Below are positions 54,641 through 63,715 of a stretch of DNA of 64,000 nucleotides, piece after piece. The stretch covers positions 930,001 to 994,000 of the forward strand of contig NZ_CP021404.1 of the NCBI RefSeq assembly GCF_002504165.1. Reading direction: 5' to 3'. Each line of letters begins with the position of its first letter. Position 1 is the stretch's first letter. The notes under the pieces were generated by a model that had not been told where the DNA came from, made no database searches, and saw only the letters and a list, made by a program, of their open reading frames with translations. The position numbers and the translations under genes are program-made. This DNA is from Pacificitalea manganoxidans. Its GTDB lineage: Bacteria; Pseudomonadota; Alphaproteobacteria; Rhodobacterales; Rhodobacteraceae.

Positions 54641-54769
54641 GGGTCAGTGCCCATGCCCTAGGTGCAAGGGGAAAAACGACTCACCTCCGAGCGTCACGCC
54701 CCACGGGCGACGCACTAAATCAGCCTTGAAACAGCCTCGCGGACAACAAGCCTCGGCGCGCCGCGGGGA

Positions 54770-55978
54770 TCAGTTGATATACGTCGCCGGGTCCACGGCT
54801 TCCATGCCGCGGCGGACTTCGAAATGCAGGAAGCTGGGGTTGTTCTGGCCGACCACGGCGATGGTCTGGCCGCGGCTGACGCTGTCGCCCTTGGACACTT
54901 TCACCCCGTCCACATTGGCATAGACCGTCAGCAACCCGCCGTCATGGCGCATCACGATGATCGGCACCTGATCGGTGTCTTGGGTGATTGCGGCGATGGT
55001 GCCGGCCTCGGCGGCCTTGACCGGGGTGCCCGCGGCGACGGCGATGTCGATGCCCTCGCGCTTGCCCTTTTGAAAGTCACGGATGATCGAGCCATTGACC
55101 GGCGCGGTGAACCGGGCCGAGGAGCTGGCACTGGCAAGCTTGCCCAGATCGGGGGAGGCAGGCGTGTTCGATGGCTTCTGCGCCGCAGGCTGCGGGGTTT
55201 CGGCAGGCAGGGCCTGCGCGGCGCTCGGCGGGGTCGGTGTAGGCGATCCGGTGCCCGGCGCGGTGGTGGCCAGCGACGCGGTGCGCGCGCTCGTCGCGCT
55301 GGTGGCCGACACGGGGATCAGCAGGAACTGGCCTTCGCGCAGGTTCATGCTGCTGTCGAGACCGTTCCATTCCGCCAGATCGCGCACGTTCACACCATAA
55401 AGCCGCGCCACGGAATAGGCGGTCTCGCCCCGGGCGACCTTGTGCCGGATGGGCTCCGGGCCCACGGCAGGCGCGGCGCTGGAGGCCGCGGGGGCCAGCG
55501 GCTGGCTGCTGATCGTCTGGGTCGGGCTTCCGGCGGCGGGGGTGATCGCGCCGGTGCCGGTGCCGGTGGTCTGGCGGGGGGCGGCGCGGTCGATGGCGCT
55601 GCCCGCCAGCGTCGCGATATCCACATTGCCCGAAGCGGTCCCGGTGCCCGCCGCAGGTTCGGCCACACGGCGGGGCAGGGCAAGGATCGCACCGGCGTTC
55701 AGCACGGCGTCCGCAGGCATGCCGTTAAAGCGCGCCAGATCTTCGGCGGGCAATCCGATGCGAGAGGCGATGCTGCCCGGCGTGTCGCCGCCGCGTGCCA
55801 CGGCCACCTGATAGGTCGGATAGGCGATGATGCCGCGCGCGTCGGGCTGCGGGCGCGGTGCGGCCTCGAACCCTTCGACGGAGGGCGATGTGTTGAACCC
55901 GGCGCGCATGTCGGTGGCAAACGGGTCACAGGCCGCAAGCGCCAGCACACAGACCCCGCTCAGCAACACCCGCGACAT
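54770..55978 (-). CDS. nlpD: NlpD-like lipoprotein, LysM plus degenerate M23 domain
   Basis: 402 residues from MSRVLLSGVCVLALAAC, a lipoprotein signal with lipobox LAAC. An upstream ATG at 56131 has a better GAGGAA site but would put 51 residues before the signal. Two LysM-like units (about 50-95; 180-225, KVARGETAYSVARLYGVNVRDL) bind peptidoglycan. The C-terminal LytM/M23 domain has GIDIAVAAGTPV preceded by E instead of the zinc-binding His, so it is probably an amidase activator like E. coli NlpD, not a peptidase. It is followed upstream by pcm and surE. Confidence 0.9.
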   Translation of the reverse strand: MSRVLLSGVCVLALAACDPFATDMRAGFNTSPSVEGFEAAPRPQPDARGIIAYPTYQVAVARGGDTPGSIASRIGLPAEDLARFNGMPADAVLNAGAILALPRRVAEPAAGTGTASGNVDIATLAGSAIDRAAPRQTTGTGTGAITPAAGSPTQTISSQPLAPAASSAAPAVGPEPIRHKVARGETAYSVARLYGVNVRDLAEWNGLDSSMNLREGQFLLIPVSATSATSARTASLATTAPGTGSPTPTPPSAAQALPAETPQPAAQKPSNTPASPDLGKLASASSSARFTAPVNGSIIRDFQKGKREGIDIAVAAGTPVKAAEAGTIAAITQDTDQVPIIVMRHDGGLLTVYANVDGVKVSKGDSVSRGQTIAVVGQNNPSFLHFEVRRGMEAVDPATYIN

Positions 55979-56247
55979 TGCACGGCGCGGGGCCCGGCGC
56001 GGCGCCCGGCCGGCCGCTGCCCGGCTGTCTGCTGCCGCGCTGGTGGCCGCGCGCGGGGCGGTCCCGGTCGCAGGGCGGGACGCCGCAGGGGCGAAAGTCG
56101 ACAGGGCAGGGTGGCGGTCGCTCGGATGCATGCTCGGTTCCTCATCTGCGGCACCCTCTTGCGGGGCGTCCGGGGTCACTGTCCGGGGGCCTGCGGCCCC
56201 TCTCACGGGTCTGCTCTGCCCGGTCTGATCAGACCCGGACGCAGTCG

Positions 56248-56889
56248 TCAATCGTCGCCCAGACCTTCGAGCAGCGGCACGAAGCGGACCGGGCGCAATT
56301 CTTCGTAATCCAGCCCGGCGGCGGTGCGGGTCACCTTGATCAGCGTCTGCACGGTGTCCGACTGTCCGACGGGCACCACCATGATACCCCCCTCACGCAA
56401 TTGGGCCAAGAGCGGACCGGGCGGGTCTTCGGCTGCCGCCGTCACGAGGATGCGATCAAACGGCGCGTGATCGGGCAACCCGTGGGAGCCGTCGCCGGTA
56501 AAGGTCACGATATTCGACAGGCCCAGATGCTCGAACACCTGCTCGGCAGTGCGGGTCAGGCGGCGGAAACGGTCGACGGTATAGACCCGTCGCGCCAGCC
56601 GCGACAGGATCGCGGCCTGATAGCCGGAGCCGGTGCCGATCTCCAGAACCTTATCGCGCGGCCCGACCTGCAACGCCTGTGTCATCAGCCCCACGACCGA
56701 GGGCTGGGAAATGGTCTGACCGCAGGGAATGGGCAGCGGCGTGTCCTCGTAGGCGCGCTCGGCGAACAGACCCTGAAGGAAGCGTTGACGGTCGATCGTC
56801 TCCATCGCCTCCAGCACGCGTCGGTCGGTCACCCCGCGGGAGCGCAGCGCATAGAGAACGCGCATCTTCTGCTCCGCGTCGAAGCTCAT
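56248..56889 (-). CDS. pcm: Protein-L-isoaspartate O-methyltransferase
   Basis: 213 residues from [20 protein letters not shown]. Motifs are [27 protein letters not shown] and the SAM-binding [15 protein letters not shown], with [13 protein letters not shown]. It repairs isoaspartate in aged proteins by methylation. The ATG overlaps the surE stop (56886-56889, ATGA). The surE-pcm-nlpD order is conserved in proteobacteria. Confidence 0.95.
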   Translation of the reverse strand: MSFDAEQKMRVLYALRSRGVTDRRVLEAMETIDRQRFLQGLFAERAYEDTPLPIPCGQTISQPSVVGLMTQALQVGPRDKVLEIGTGSGYQAAILSRLARRVYTVDRFRRLTRTAEQVFEHLGLSNIVTFTGDGSHGLPDHAPFDRILVTAAAEDPPGPLLAQLREGGIMVVPVGQSDTVQTLIKVTRTAAGLDYEELRPVRFVPLLEGLGDD

Positions 56890-57671
56890 GCCATCGCGGC
56901 CTTCAGCCCGGCGAGCGCGCCATGCGCGGTCAGATCCGCGCACATCGGCGTCACCGATATATACCCGTCGAGGTTCACGGTCGCGTCGGTATCCGCCCCC
57001 GAAGGCCGATCCTGCCCGCCGCCGCGCACCCAGATGAAACGCCGCCCCGACGGCGACATATGCGGCTCCACCCCGAAGCGCACGCCTTCGCGCAGGCCTT
57101 GCGCCACGGCGCGGGTGCCTTTGACCTCGGACGCGGGCAGGGCCGGGAAGTTGACGTTGTAGAACAGCCGATACGCGCCCTCGGCCCAATTGCCGTGATC
57201 CAGAATGCGCCGGATCACCGCGACGCCATGCCCGGCGGCCGCCTCGAACGGGTTGTCGAGCGTAACATTGCCGGGGCCGTAATATTGCGACAGGGCAATG
57301 GCGGGGATGCCCTGTAACGCGGCCTCCATCGCGCCGCCGATCGTGCCGGAATAGGCCGCGTTCTCGGCGGAGTTGTTGCCCCGGTTCACGCCCGAAAGCA
57401 CCAGATCAGGCGCGGCGTCGAGCAGCACATCATGCAGGCCCGCCATCACGCAATCGGCGGGTGAGCCTTCGGCGGCGTAGCGGCGCGGCCCCAGTTCGGC
57501 GATCATCGTGGGATGGGTGTAGGAGATGCAATGCGCAACGCCCGACTGCTCGAACGCGGGCGCGACGGTCCAGACCTCGCCCTGCGGTCCGGCCAACTCG
57601 GTGGCGATGGCATGCAGCACCTCAAGTCCGGGCGCGTTGATGCCGTCGTCATTGGTGATGAGAATACGCAT
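56886..57671 (-). CDS. surE: 5'/3'-nucleotidase SurE
   Basis: 261 residues from [19 protein letters not shown], the metal-binding start of SurE (the two Asp residues of NDDG). [25 protein letters not shown] and YNVNFP match the family. SurE removes phosphate from nucleoside monophosphates and supports stationary-phase survival. It is the first gene of the surE-pcm-nlpD operon. Repeat cluster B lies upstream. Confidence 0.95.
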   Translation of the reverse strand: MRILITNDDGINAPGLEVLHAIATELAGPQGEVWTVAPAFEQSGVAHCISYTHPTMIAELGPRRYAAEGSPADCVMAGLHDVLLDAAPDLVLSGVNRGNNSAENAAYSGTIGGAMEAALQGIPAIALSQYYGPGNVTLDNPFEAAAGHGVAVIRRILDHGNWAEGAYRLFYNVNFPALPASEVKGTRAVAQGLREGVRFGVEPHMSPSGRRFIWVRGGGQDRPSGADTDATVNLDGYISVTPMCADLTAHGALAGLKAAMA

Positions 57672-57959
57672 GAACCGCTCCCTGCATGGCGCGTCCTGAC
57701 TAAGCCAAGCCCCGCAGGTCAGCAAGCCGCCGCCCGGGCAGGCGGGACAAAAAGCTGTGCAGGTGCGGCCCTGACGCGCCAGTCTGCGGGCGGATCGGGC
57801 AGCGAGAGGCCGAATGGCCCTCCGCAGCCCGGTGTCTGGGAAGGGTGGCGACAGGGGGGCGGAGGGTCTGAGGGTCCACCCGCGCGCCGTCGTCGGATGG
57901 CAGGCGCGCCGCGTGATTGGGGCTCAAGACGTAGCAGAAGGCGCCGCCAGCGTTTCCAT

Positions 57960-58560
57960 CGAAGCGCAACGATAGCCTGCCCGTGGGGACGGGCAGGCGC
58001 TCGTCCGCGCGCTTCGCTTGTTCGCCTGCGGGTGCGCTGAGTTCTGGAGTTGTGAGTTGCCGTCGTCTGGGCCTGACGTGAGCCTGCCCGTGGGATGGCG
58101 CTACTCCGGGTGAGCGGGTGTGCTTTATGGTGGCCAAGTCCCTCCCCGCTCAGAGGTCAGCGTGAGATGGCAAAGCGCCAGCCCGGGGGGCGGGCAGGCG
58201 CTCGCCCGCGCGGCTTCGCCTTGCTCGCGGGCGGGGGCGCTGAGTTCTGAGGCGGCGAGGCGCAGGCGTCCGAGCGCAACGGTAGCCTGCCCGTGGGATG
58301 GCGCTACACCGGTTGGGCGGGTGTGCTTTATGGTGACACGAACCTCTCCGCCCGGAGGTCAGCGCAAGATGGCCAAGCGCCAGCCCGCCAGGACGGGCAG
58401 GCGCTCGCTCTCGCGGCCTTTGGCCTTGTCCGAGAGCGGGTGCGCTGAGTTCAAAGGCAGACGGGGCGCACGCGTTCCGAGTGCAACGGTAGCCAGCCCA
58501 CAGGGACGGGCAAGTGCGCGCTCTTGGGGCTTTGTCCGAGAGCGGGTGCGATACCCCGTG
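57960..58560 (-). repeat. Repeat cluster B: inverted copies of the cluster A element
   Basis: The gap between surE and gpt holds no gene; 57672-57960 is unique sequence and 57960-58560 carries three or more copies of the same ~190-bp element in the opposite orientation to cluster A. The stretch 58021-58240, read on the minus strand, matches 54126-54350 with only scattered differences over about 190 bp. The other copies have diverged more. Together the clusters form long inverted repeats around nlpD-pcm-surE. Confidence 0.85.
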
Positions 58561-58561
58561 C

Positions 58562-59065
58562 TCAGTCGCGGCCCCGATAGGGTTCGACATATTGCAGCGC
58601 CATGTCCCACGGGAAGAAAATCCATGTGTCTTGGCTTACCTCGGTGATGAAGGTGTCGACCATCGGGCGGCCTTTCGGCTTGGCGTAGACGGTGGCGAAA
58701 TGCGCTTTCGGGTAGAGCAGACGCACCAGTTCCAGTGTCTTGCCGCTGTCGACAAGGTCATCGACGATCAGGATGCCGGAGCCATCGCCCATCAACTCGG
58801 CATCGGGGCTTTTCAGCACCTTGGCTTCGGCCTGCGACTGGTGGTCGTAGGACTTGACCGAAATCGTGTCGACCGTGCGGATGTCCAGTTCGCGGCTGAC
58901 GATCATCGCGGGGGCCATGCCGCCGCGGGTGATCGCGACCACGGCCTTCCAGCCGCCATCGTCGGGGCCATGCCCGTCCAGCCGCCATGCCAGCGCGCGG
59001 CTGTCGCGGTGGATCTGGTCCCAGCTGATGTGAAACCCTTTTTCGTGGGGCAGGCGGTCGGTCAT
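58562..59065 (-). CDS. gpt: Xanthine-guanine phosphoribosyltransferase
   Basis: 167 residues from [26 protein letters not shown], with GAGGA upstream. The PRPP-binding loop is [19 protein letters not shown], and [25 protein letters not shown] and [21 protein letters not shown] match the Gpt family. It salvages guanine and xanthine to GMP and XMP. The gene ends at the edge of repeat cluster B. Confidence 0.93.
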   Translation of the reverse strand: MTDRLPHEKGFHISWDQIHRDSRALAWRLDGHGPDDGGWKAVVAITRGGMAPAMIVSRELDIRTVDTISVKSYDHQSQAEAKVLKSPDAELMGDGSGILIVDDLVDSGKTLELVRLLYPKAHFATVYAKPKGRPMVDTFITEVSQDTWIFFPWDMALQYVEPYRGRD

Positions 59066-59129
59066 CGGTTTGGTCCTCATCGTCACGGGCCGGGCGGGGG
59101 CCATTTGCAGCAAAGTCGGGGGCAGCGGA

Positions 59130-59747
59130 TCAGCCGGTTGCGAGCTTTACGCCCAGCACCGCGAGAAATCCGCCAAAGAAACGGTCGAGCGTGGTTTTCA
59201 TCCCGACATAGCGTCGGCGCATCCGGTCGAGCGAGAAGACCCGCGACACGAAGCTGTTCCACACGGATTCGTTCACAAAGATCACGGCCAGCAACAGCAG
59301 ACGTCCGCCCAGCCCGGTTTCGGGCGGGATCGCCCCGGCAAAGACCGCGCCGAAAAACACGGCGGGTTTCGGGTTCGACAACTGGCACATCAGGCCGCGC
59401 CAGAGCGCGGCGCGAAAGCCCGGAACCGCCGCGCCGGGTGGCAAGGTCGCATCAAAGGGGGTGCGAGCGTCGCGCCACATATGCCATGCCAGCCACAGCA
59501 GATAGGCGGCACCGGCCAGTTTCAGCACGCGCAGCAGGCCGGGGGCCAGTTCGAACACGATCGCCAGACCCGACAGCGCCAGCGCCGCCCAGAACACCGC
59601 GCCGATGCCCAGCCCCAGCGCCAGCGCGACGCCAGTGCGCGCCCCTTGCGTCAGCCCGGTGCGCGCGGCCATCAGCACGGCGGGGCCGGGGCTGACGGCG
59701 GCCATCAGGTGCAAAAGCCAGACGGCGAGAAAGGCGGTGAGGGTCAT
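59130..59747 (-). CDS. LysE/RhtB-family amino-acid exporter
   Basis: 205 residues with about six hydrophobic helices. The N-terminal [32 protein letters not shown] carries the family SPGP motif, and [20 protein letters not shown] is the conserved NPK segment. Members export amino acids such as lysine, homoserine or threonine; the substrate here cannot be told. It lies 22 bp downstream of fabI on the same strand. Confidence 0.92.
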   Translation of the reverse strand: MTLTAFLAVWLLHLMAAVSPGPAVLMAARTGLTQGARTGVALALGLGIGAVFWAALALSGLAIVFELAPGLLRVLKLAGAAYLLWLAWHMWRDARTPFDATLPPGAAVPGFRAALWRGLMCQLSNPKPAVFFGAVFAGAIPPETGLGGRLLLLAVIFVNESVWNSFVSRVFSLDRMRRRYVGMKTTLDRFFGGFLAVLGVKLATG

Positions 59748-59769
59748 GGCCGGCTCACTCCCGATGCGC

Positions 59770-60579
59770 TTATTTCTTGGCGGCGTCGATATCCGGGGCG
59801 TCGACGGCCTTCATGCCCACGACATGATAGCCCGCGTCGACATGATGGGTCTCGCCCGTGACGCCGGAGCCCAGATCGGACAGCAGGTAGAGCGCGGATT
59901 TGCCGACATCTTCCTGTGTGACGTTGCGGCGCAGCGGGGAGTTCAGCTCGTTCCATTTCAGGATATAGCGGAAATCGCCGATGCCGGAGGCGGCCAGCGT
60001 CTTGATCGGTCCGGCGGAGATTGCGTTAACGCGGATGTTGTTCTTGCCCAGATCCTCGGCGAGGTAGCGCACGGAGGCCTCCAGCGCCGCCTTGGCCACG
60101 CCCATCACGTTGTAATGCGGCATCACGCGCTCGGCGCCGTAATAGGTCAGCGTCACGCAGGAGCCGCCATCGGTCATCAGCTTCTCGGCGCGGCGCACGC
60201 AGGAGGTGAAGGAATAGACCGACACGTCCATCGTGGAGCGGAAATTCTCGGCGGAGGTGTCGACATAGCGCCCGCGCAGCTCGCCCTTGTCGGAAAAGCC
60301 GATGGCGTGAACGTAGAAATCGAGCTTGCCCCAGGATTTTTCCAACGCGGCGAAGGCGGCGTCGAGGCTGTCTTCGTCCGTGACGTCACATTCGTGCAGT
60401 TCGGTCACGCCCAGTTGCGCGGCCAGTGGCTCGGCCCGCTTGCGGAATTGGTCGCCTTGATAGGTGAGCGCCAGTTCGGCCCCGGCATCGGCCAGCGCGC
60501 GGGCGATGCCCCACGCAATGGATTTATCGTTGGCGAGGCCCATGATCAGCCCGCGTTTGCCTTGCATGAGTTGCGTCAT
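59770..60579 (-). CDS. fabI: Enoyl-ACP reductase (NADH) FabI
   Basis: 269 residues. MQGKRGLIMGLANDKSIAWGIARAL is the FabI NAD-binding start and YNVMGVAKAALEASVRYLA contains the Tyr-x6-Lys catalytic pair. NAISAGPIKTLAASGIGDF and the C-terminal GVTGETHHVDAGYHVVGM are characteristic. It performs the last reduction in each cycle of fatty acid elongation. Confidence 0.96.
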   Translation of the reverse strand: MTQLMQGKRGLIMGLANDKSIAWGIARALADAGAELALTYQGDQFRKRAEPLAAQLGVTELHECDVTDEDSLDAAFAALEKSWGKLDFYVHAIGFSDKGELRGRYVDTSAENFRSTMDVSVYSFTSCVRRAEKLMTDGGSCVTLTYYGAERVMPHYNVMGVAKAALEASVRYLAEDLGKNNIRVNAISAGPIKTLAASGIGDFRYILKWNELNSPLRRNVTQEDVGKSALYLLSDLGSGVTGETHHVDAGYHVVGMKAVDAPDIDAAKK

Positions 60580-60783
60580 CGCGTCTTCCCGCCTGCCTTT
60601 GACCGCCTGTGTCAGCGACCTTTAGGCCAAGCGAGGCCCGTCATGCAAGGGCGCGCGGCGCGGGCGGGGTTTGGCCGAGGCTCCGGGGTGCCGGTCGGCA
60701 ATAGGGTGCCGAGCCGGGCGCGGGGCCCTGAAAACGCGGCGTATAAACTTTAAGCTGATAGGAATGATCCGGCAGAGGATGTC

Positions 60784-60867
60784 ATGCGTAAACTTGAATA
60801 CTTGGTTCCGCGGACGAAGTTTGGTTTGAGGGCAGGTGATTTAGGTTCAACGGGTCCGAGGCGATGA
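60784..60867 (+). CDS. Possible 27-residue leader peptide before pdxH
   Basis: The 320-bp gap between fabI and pdxH holds one small frame with an AGAGGA site five bases before its ATG: MRKLEYLVPRTKFGLRAGDLGSTGPRR. The local sequence (60735-60800) is AT-richer than its flanks, as for a promoter. The peptide is basic and matches nothing I recognise. It may be a leader peptide or chance. Confidence 0.25.
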   Translation: MRKLEYLVPRTKFGLRAGDLGSTGPRR

Positions 60868-60909
60868 GCGCAGGGGCCCGGACGGCGGCAGGAGACCGAG
60901 GTGAGCAGA

Positions 60910-61551
60910 ATGACGACCGACGACAGCGCAACGCGCGACGGGCAGGATGCCGAGCGTAGCGGCATTTTCGCAGGCAGCGATCCCTTTGCGATCGCGCGCG
61001 CGTGGCTGGCGGAGGCCGAGCAGGCGGAGCCGAACGATCCCAACGCCATTGCCCTGTCCACGGTGGATGCCGATGGCGCGCCCAATGCGCGCATGGTGCT
61101 GCTGAAGGAAATCTCGGACGACGCGTTCGTGTTTTACACCAATTACGGATCGGTAAAGGCGCAGGAGATCGACGCCGCCGGGAAATGCGCGTTCGTCATG
61201 CACTGGAAATCGCTGCGGCGTCAGATCCGCGTGCGGGGCACGACCCGGCGCGAGGATGGCGCGAAGGCCGACGCCTATTACGCGTCGCGCTCGCTCAAAA
61301 GCCGGCTGGGCGCGTGGGCGTCCGATCAAAGCAAGCCGCTGTCATCGCGCGGTGCGCTGATGGCACGGGTCGCGGAGGCCGGTGTGACCCACGGACCCAA
61401 TCCCGCCCGCCCGCCATTCTGGGGCGGGTTCCGTATCGACCCATTCGAGATCGAGTTCTGGGCTGACGGCGCGTTCCGTCTGCATGACCGGTTTCGCTGG
61501 ACCCGCCTGTCGCCCGCGTCAACTTGGGCGGTAGAGCGCCTCAATCCCTGA
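60910..61551 (+). CDS. pdxH: Pyridoxamine 5'-phosphate oxidase
   Basis: 213 residues from the ATG at 60910 (a GTG three codons earlier is possible). FMN-binding blocks are [54 protein letters not shown] and the C-terminal [24 protein letters not shown]...WAVERLNP. It oxidises pyridoxine or pyridoxamine phosphate to PLP. Length and sequence fit a normal PdxH. Confidence 0.93.
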   Translation: MTTDDSATRDGQDAERSGIFAGSDPFAIARAWLAEAEQAEPNDPNAIALSTVDADGAPNARMVLLKEISDDAFVFYTNYGSVKAQEIDAAGKCAFVMHWKSLRRQIRVRGTTRREDGAKADAYYASRSLKSRLGAWASDQSKPLSSRGALMARVAEAGVTHGPNPARPPFWGGFRIDPFEIEFWADGAFRLHDRFRWTRLSPASTWAVERLNP

Positions 61552-61711
61552 CATTCGCGCTTCGTGAATGACAAACCTCTGGAACTCTGCTGTTTTTTAA
61601 GGTTCATTCAACCTGCCACTCACATACGGATGACGTCGTCATATTTCGGCGCGGGATCCGACCAACTGGTGTTCCGGACCTGTCCGGTGCGCCCTGAACA
61701 AAGAAGAATTC

Positions 61712-62245
61712 GTGTCGATGAAAGATGAATCCTGTCCGCGACCACTCAGCGGACGCGTAAAATGGTTCGACCCGGCCAAGGGCTTTGGCTTCGTCGTCGC
61801 CGATGAGGGCGGACCCGACATTCTGTTGCATGCCAACGTGCTACGGAATTTTGGGCAAAGCTCTGTCGCGGATGGCGCGGGCGTCGAGATCATCGTGCAG
61901 GAGACGCCGCGCGGTGTTCAGGCGGTCGAGGTCGTGCGGATCGAACCGCCCGAAACCCACGATGCCCCCCCGATGGAGGACGTTGCGGCACTTGACCCCG
62001 AAGTGCTCAACGCGCTGCCTCTGGAACCGGCCCGCGTGAAGTGGTTCGATAAGGCCAAGGGATTCGGTTTCGCCAATATCTTTGGTCTGGCGGAAGACAT
62101 TTTTGTCCATATCGAGGTCGTGCGCCGCTCCGGTCTTGCAGATTTGCAACCGGGCGAGGCCGTGGGACTGCGTGTGGTCGAGGGGCGCCGTGGCAAGATG
62201 GCCACACAGGTCTGTTCCTGGGAGATGGCGCTGAAGGGGGAGTGA
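61712..62245 (+). CDS. Double cold-shock-domain protein
   Basis: 177 residues, GTG start at 61712 (ATG at 61718 also possible). Two cold-shock domains: GRVKWFDPAKGFGFVVADEGGPDILLHANVL (residues 14-75) and ARVKWFDKAKGFGFANIFGLAEDIFVHIEVV (about 107-170), joined by an acidic linker. Both keep the RNP1-like KGFGF; RNP2 is DILLHA and DIFVHI. Such proteins bind single-stranded nucleic acid and are frequent in Rhodobacterales. It ends 3 bp before the DUF192 gene, so the pair is cotranscribed. Confidence 0.92.
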   Translation: MSMKDESCPRPLSGRVKWFDPAKGFGFVVADEGGPDILLHANVLRNFGQSSVADGAGVEIIVQETPRGVQAVEVVRIEPPETHDAPPMEDVAALDPEVLNALPLEPARVKWFDKAKGFGFANIFGLAEDIFVHIEVVRRSGLADLQPGEAVGLRVVEGRRGKMATQVCSWEMALKGE

Positions 62246-62248
62246 CCT

Positions 62249-62764
62249 ATGGGCAAGGCGGGCGTGACGATCGGAGCCTTCGTGGCGATGTGGGTGCTGT
62301 TTCTGGCAGCGCCGGTGATGGCCGCCCCGGTCTGTAGCCCCGAACAGGTCGATCTGCGCGGTGACTTTGGCACGGCGCGGTTCAGCGTCGCGGTCGCCGA
62401 CGACCCGAGAGAACGCGCGCAGGGGCTGATGCATGTGGACCGCATGGCCCGCTCCACCGGGATGATATTTCTCTATCCCGCACCGCAAACGGCTGCGTTC
62501 TGGATGAAGAACACGCTTATCCCGCTCGACATGATTTTCGTCAGCGCGGATGGCGTGGTGCGCAAGGTCCATGAAAACGCGATCCCGCAGGATCTGACCC
62601 CGATCCCCGGCGGCGACGACATCGTCGCGGTGCTGGAGATCAATGGTGGGTTGTCCGGCGCGCTGGGGATCGAGGCGGGGGCCGAAATGCGGCACCCGGC
62701 CTTTGGCGCCGAGGCAGCATGGGCCTGTCCCGAGGGCGAAACCCAAAGCTTGCCCGAAAACTGA
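62249..62764 (+). CDS. Exported DUF192-family protein
   Basis: 171 residues. A signal peptide (GVTIGAFVAMWVLFLAAPVMA) precedes a DUF192 domain with AQGLMHVDRMARSTGMIFLYP, FWMKNTLIPLDMIFVSADGVV and GDDIVAVLEINGG. The function of this small beta-barrel family is unknown; the protein should act in the periplasm. The pairing with a cold-shock gene is common in alphaproteobacteria as I recall. Confidence 0.92.
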   Translation: MGKAGVTIGAFVAMWVLFLAAPVMAAPVCSPEQVDLRGDFGTARFSVAVADDPRERAQGLMHVDRMARSTGMIFLYPAPQTAAFWMKNTLIPLDMIFVSADGVVRKVHENAIPQDLTPIPGGDDIVAVLEINGGLSGALGIEAGAEMRHPAFGAEAAWACPEGETQSLPEN

Positions 62765-62825
62765 ACGGCACCCGGTCGAAAGACGCTTTTCAACCTCGTC
62801 CGCAGCGCGTAGAGATCGCGCCAGT

Positions 62826-62902
62826 CGGGGCGTGGCGCAGCTTGGTAGCGCGACGGTTTTGGGTACCGTAGGTCGTAGGTTCGAATCCTATCGCCCCGAC
62901 CA
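62826..62902 (+). tRNA. tRNA-Pro (TGG)
   Basis: A 77-nt cloverleaf: acceptor CGGGGCG (62826-62832) with CGCCCCG (62892-62898), D-loop GCGCAGCTTGGTAGCGC, anticodon stem ACGGT/ACCGT around loop TTTGGGT (anticodon TGG), T-loop GGTTCGAATCC, and an encoded ACCA end. Confidence 0.97.
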
Positions 62903-62920
62903 TTCAGCCAGATCCAGACG

Positions 62921-63715
62921 TCAGCCGATGAGGTAGACGCGGATCGGCATCCACAGCCCCATCACCACCATCATCAGGTTTTCGGTCAGCGAGATGAAGC
63001 CCAGCGGCACCGACGAGCCGCCGCCGACGCAGGCGCATTTCAGTTCCCGTTTCTGGATGTAGACGGCGTAGAAGACCGAGATCGCCCCGACCGTCCCGAT
63101 AAACAGGGCCACCGGCGCCGACAGCCACGTCAACGCGCCCGAAATCATCAGCACGCCCGCCGCCGTTTCGGCGAAGGGGTAGATATAGGCGTAGCGCACC
63201 CAGCGTTGTCCCAGCAGGTCGTAATTCAGGAACATGGAGGAGAAGCTTTCCACATCCTGAAGTTTTTGCAGCCCCAGCAAGGTCATGCCGAAGGCGATGA
63301 ACAGTTCGAATACCCGCAGGCTGAGCAGGGCGCCTTCGACCCGCCATGTCACGGCAAAGGCGATCAGCGCGGCGCAGGCAAAGATCGCGATCACCGGGCG
63401 ATAGGTTGTTTCATCCTCATCGGGCAGGGGTTTGTCGAAATGGGCCCGCAGGTCGTCGTAGCCGCCGATGCGGGTGCCGTCGATAAAGGTCTGTGGGGTC
63501 GTTTCCACCCCGTGTTTTTGCATGAAGGCATCGGTCGCCTCGCGGGTTTCGAGCCAGTTATCCTCGACCGTGTAGCCCTGCTGCTCCAGCAGATCCTTGC
63601 TTTTGAGGCCATAGGGACAGACGTGTTTGTCCATCACCATCCGGTAAAGCACGGCGGTTTTGCCGTGGGCGCGGTCTGCGGGCGGGGTGTGAGTGTGATC
63701 GCTGGCGTCTTTCAT
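62921..63715 (-). CDS. Glutaredoxin-MauE/DoxX-type membrane fusion protein
   Basis: 264 residues from MKDASDHTHTPPADRAHGK. The N-terminal half (about 20-100) is a glutaredoxin fold with the monothiol-type VCPYGLKSKDLLEQQGY and the cis-Pro TPQTFIDGTRIGGYDD. The C-terminal half has four membrane helices (about 107-250) and a conserved CACVGGGSSVPLGFISLTENLMM near the end, as in MauE-like thiol-redox membrane proteins. It probably moves reducing equivalents across the membrane. The partner is unknown. Confidence 0.85.
   Translation of the reverse strand: MKDASDHTHTPPADRAHGKTAVLYRMVMDKHVCPYGLKSKDLLEQQGYTVEDNWLETREATDAFMQKHGVETTPQTFIDGTRIGGYDDLRAHFDKPLPDEDETTYRPVIAIFACAALIAFAVTWRVEGALLSLRVFELFIAFGMTLLGLQKLQDVESFSSMFLNYDLLGQRWVRYAYIYPFAETAAGVLMISGALTWLSAPVALFIGTVGAISVFYAVYIQKRELKCACVGGGSSVPLGFISLTENLMMVVMGLWMPIRVYLIG

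Noticed and set aside
57700-58137. 145-residue frame resembling others at 54091-54444
   Set aside because: These frames share text only because they lie in copies of the same ~190-bp repeat; none has a convincing ribosome site or a domain.
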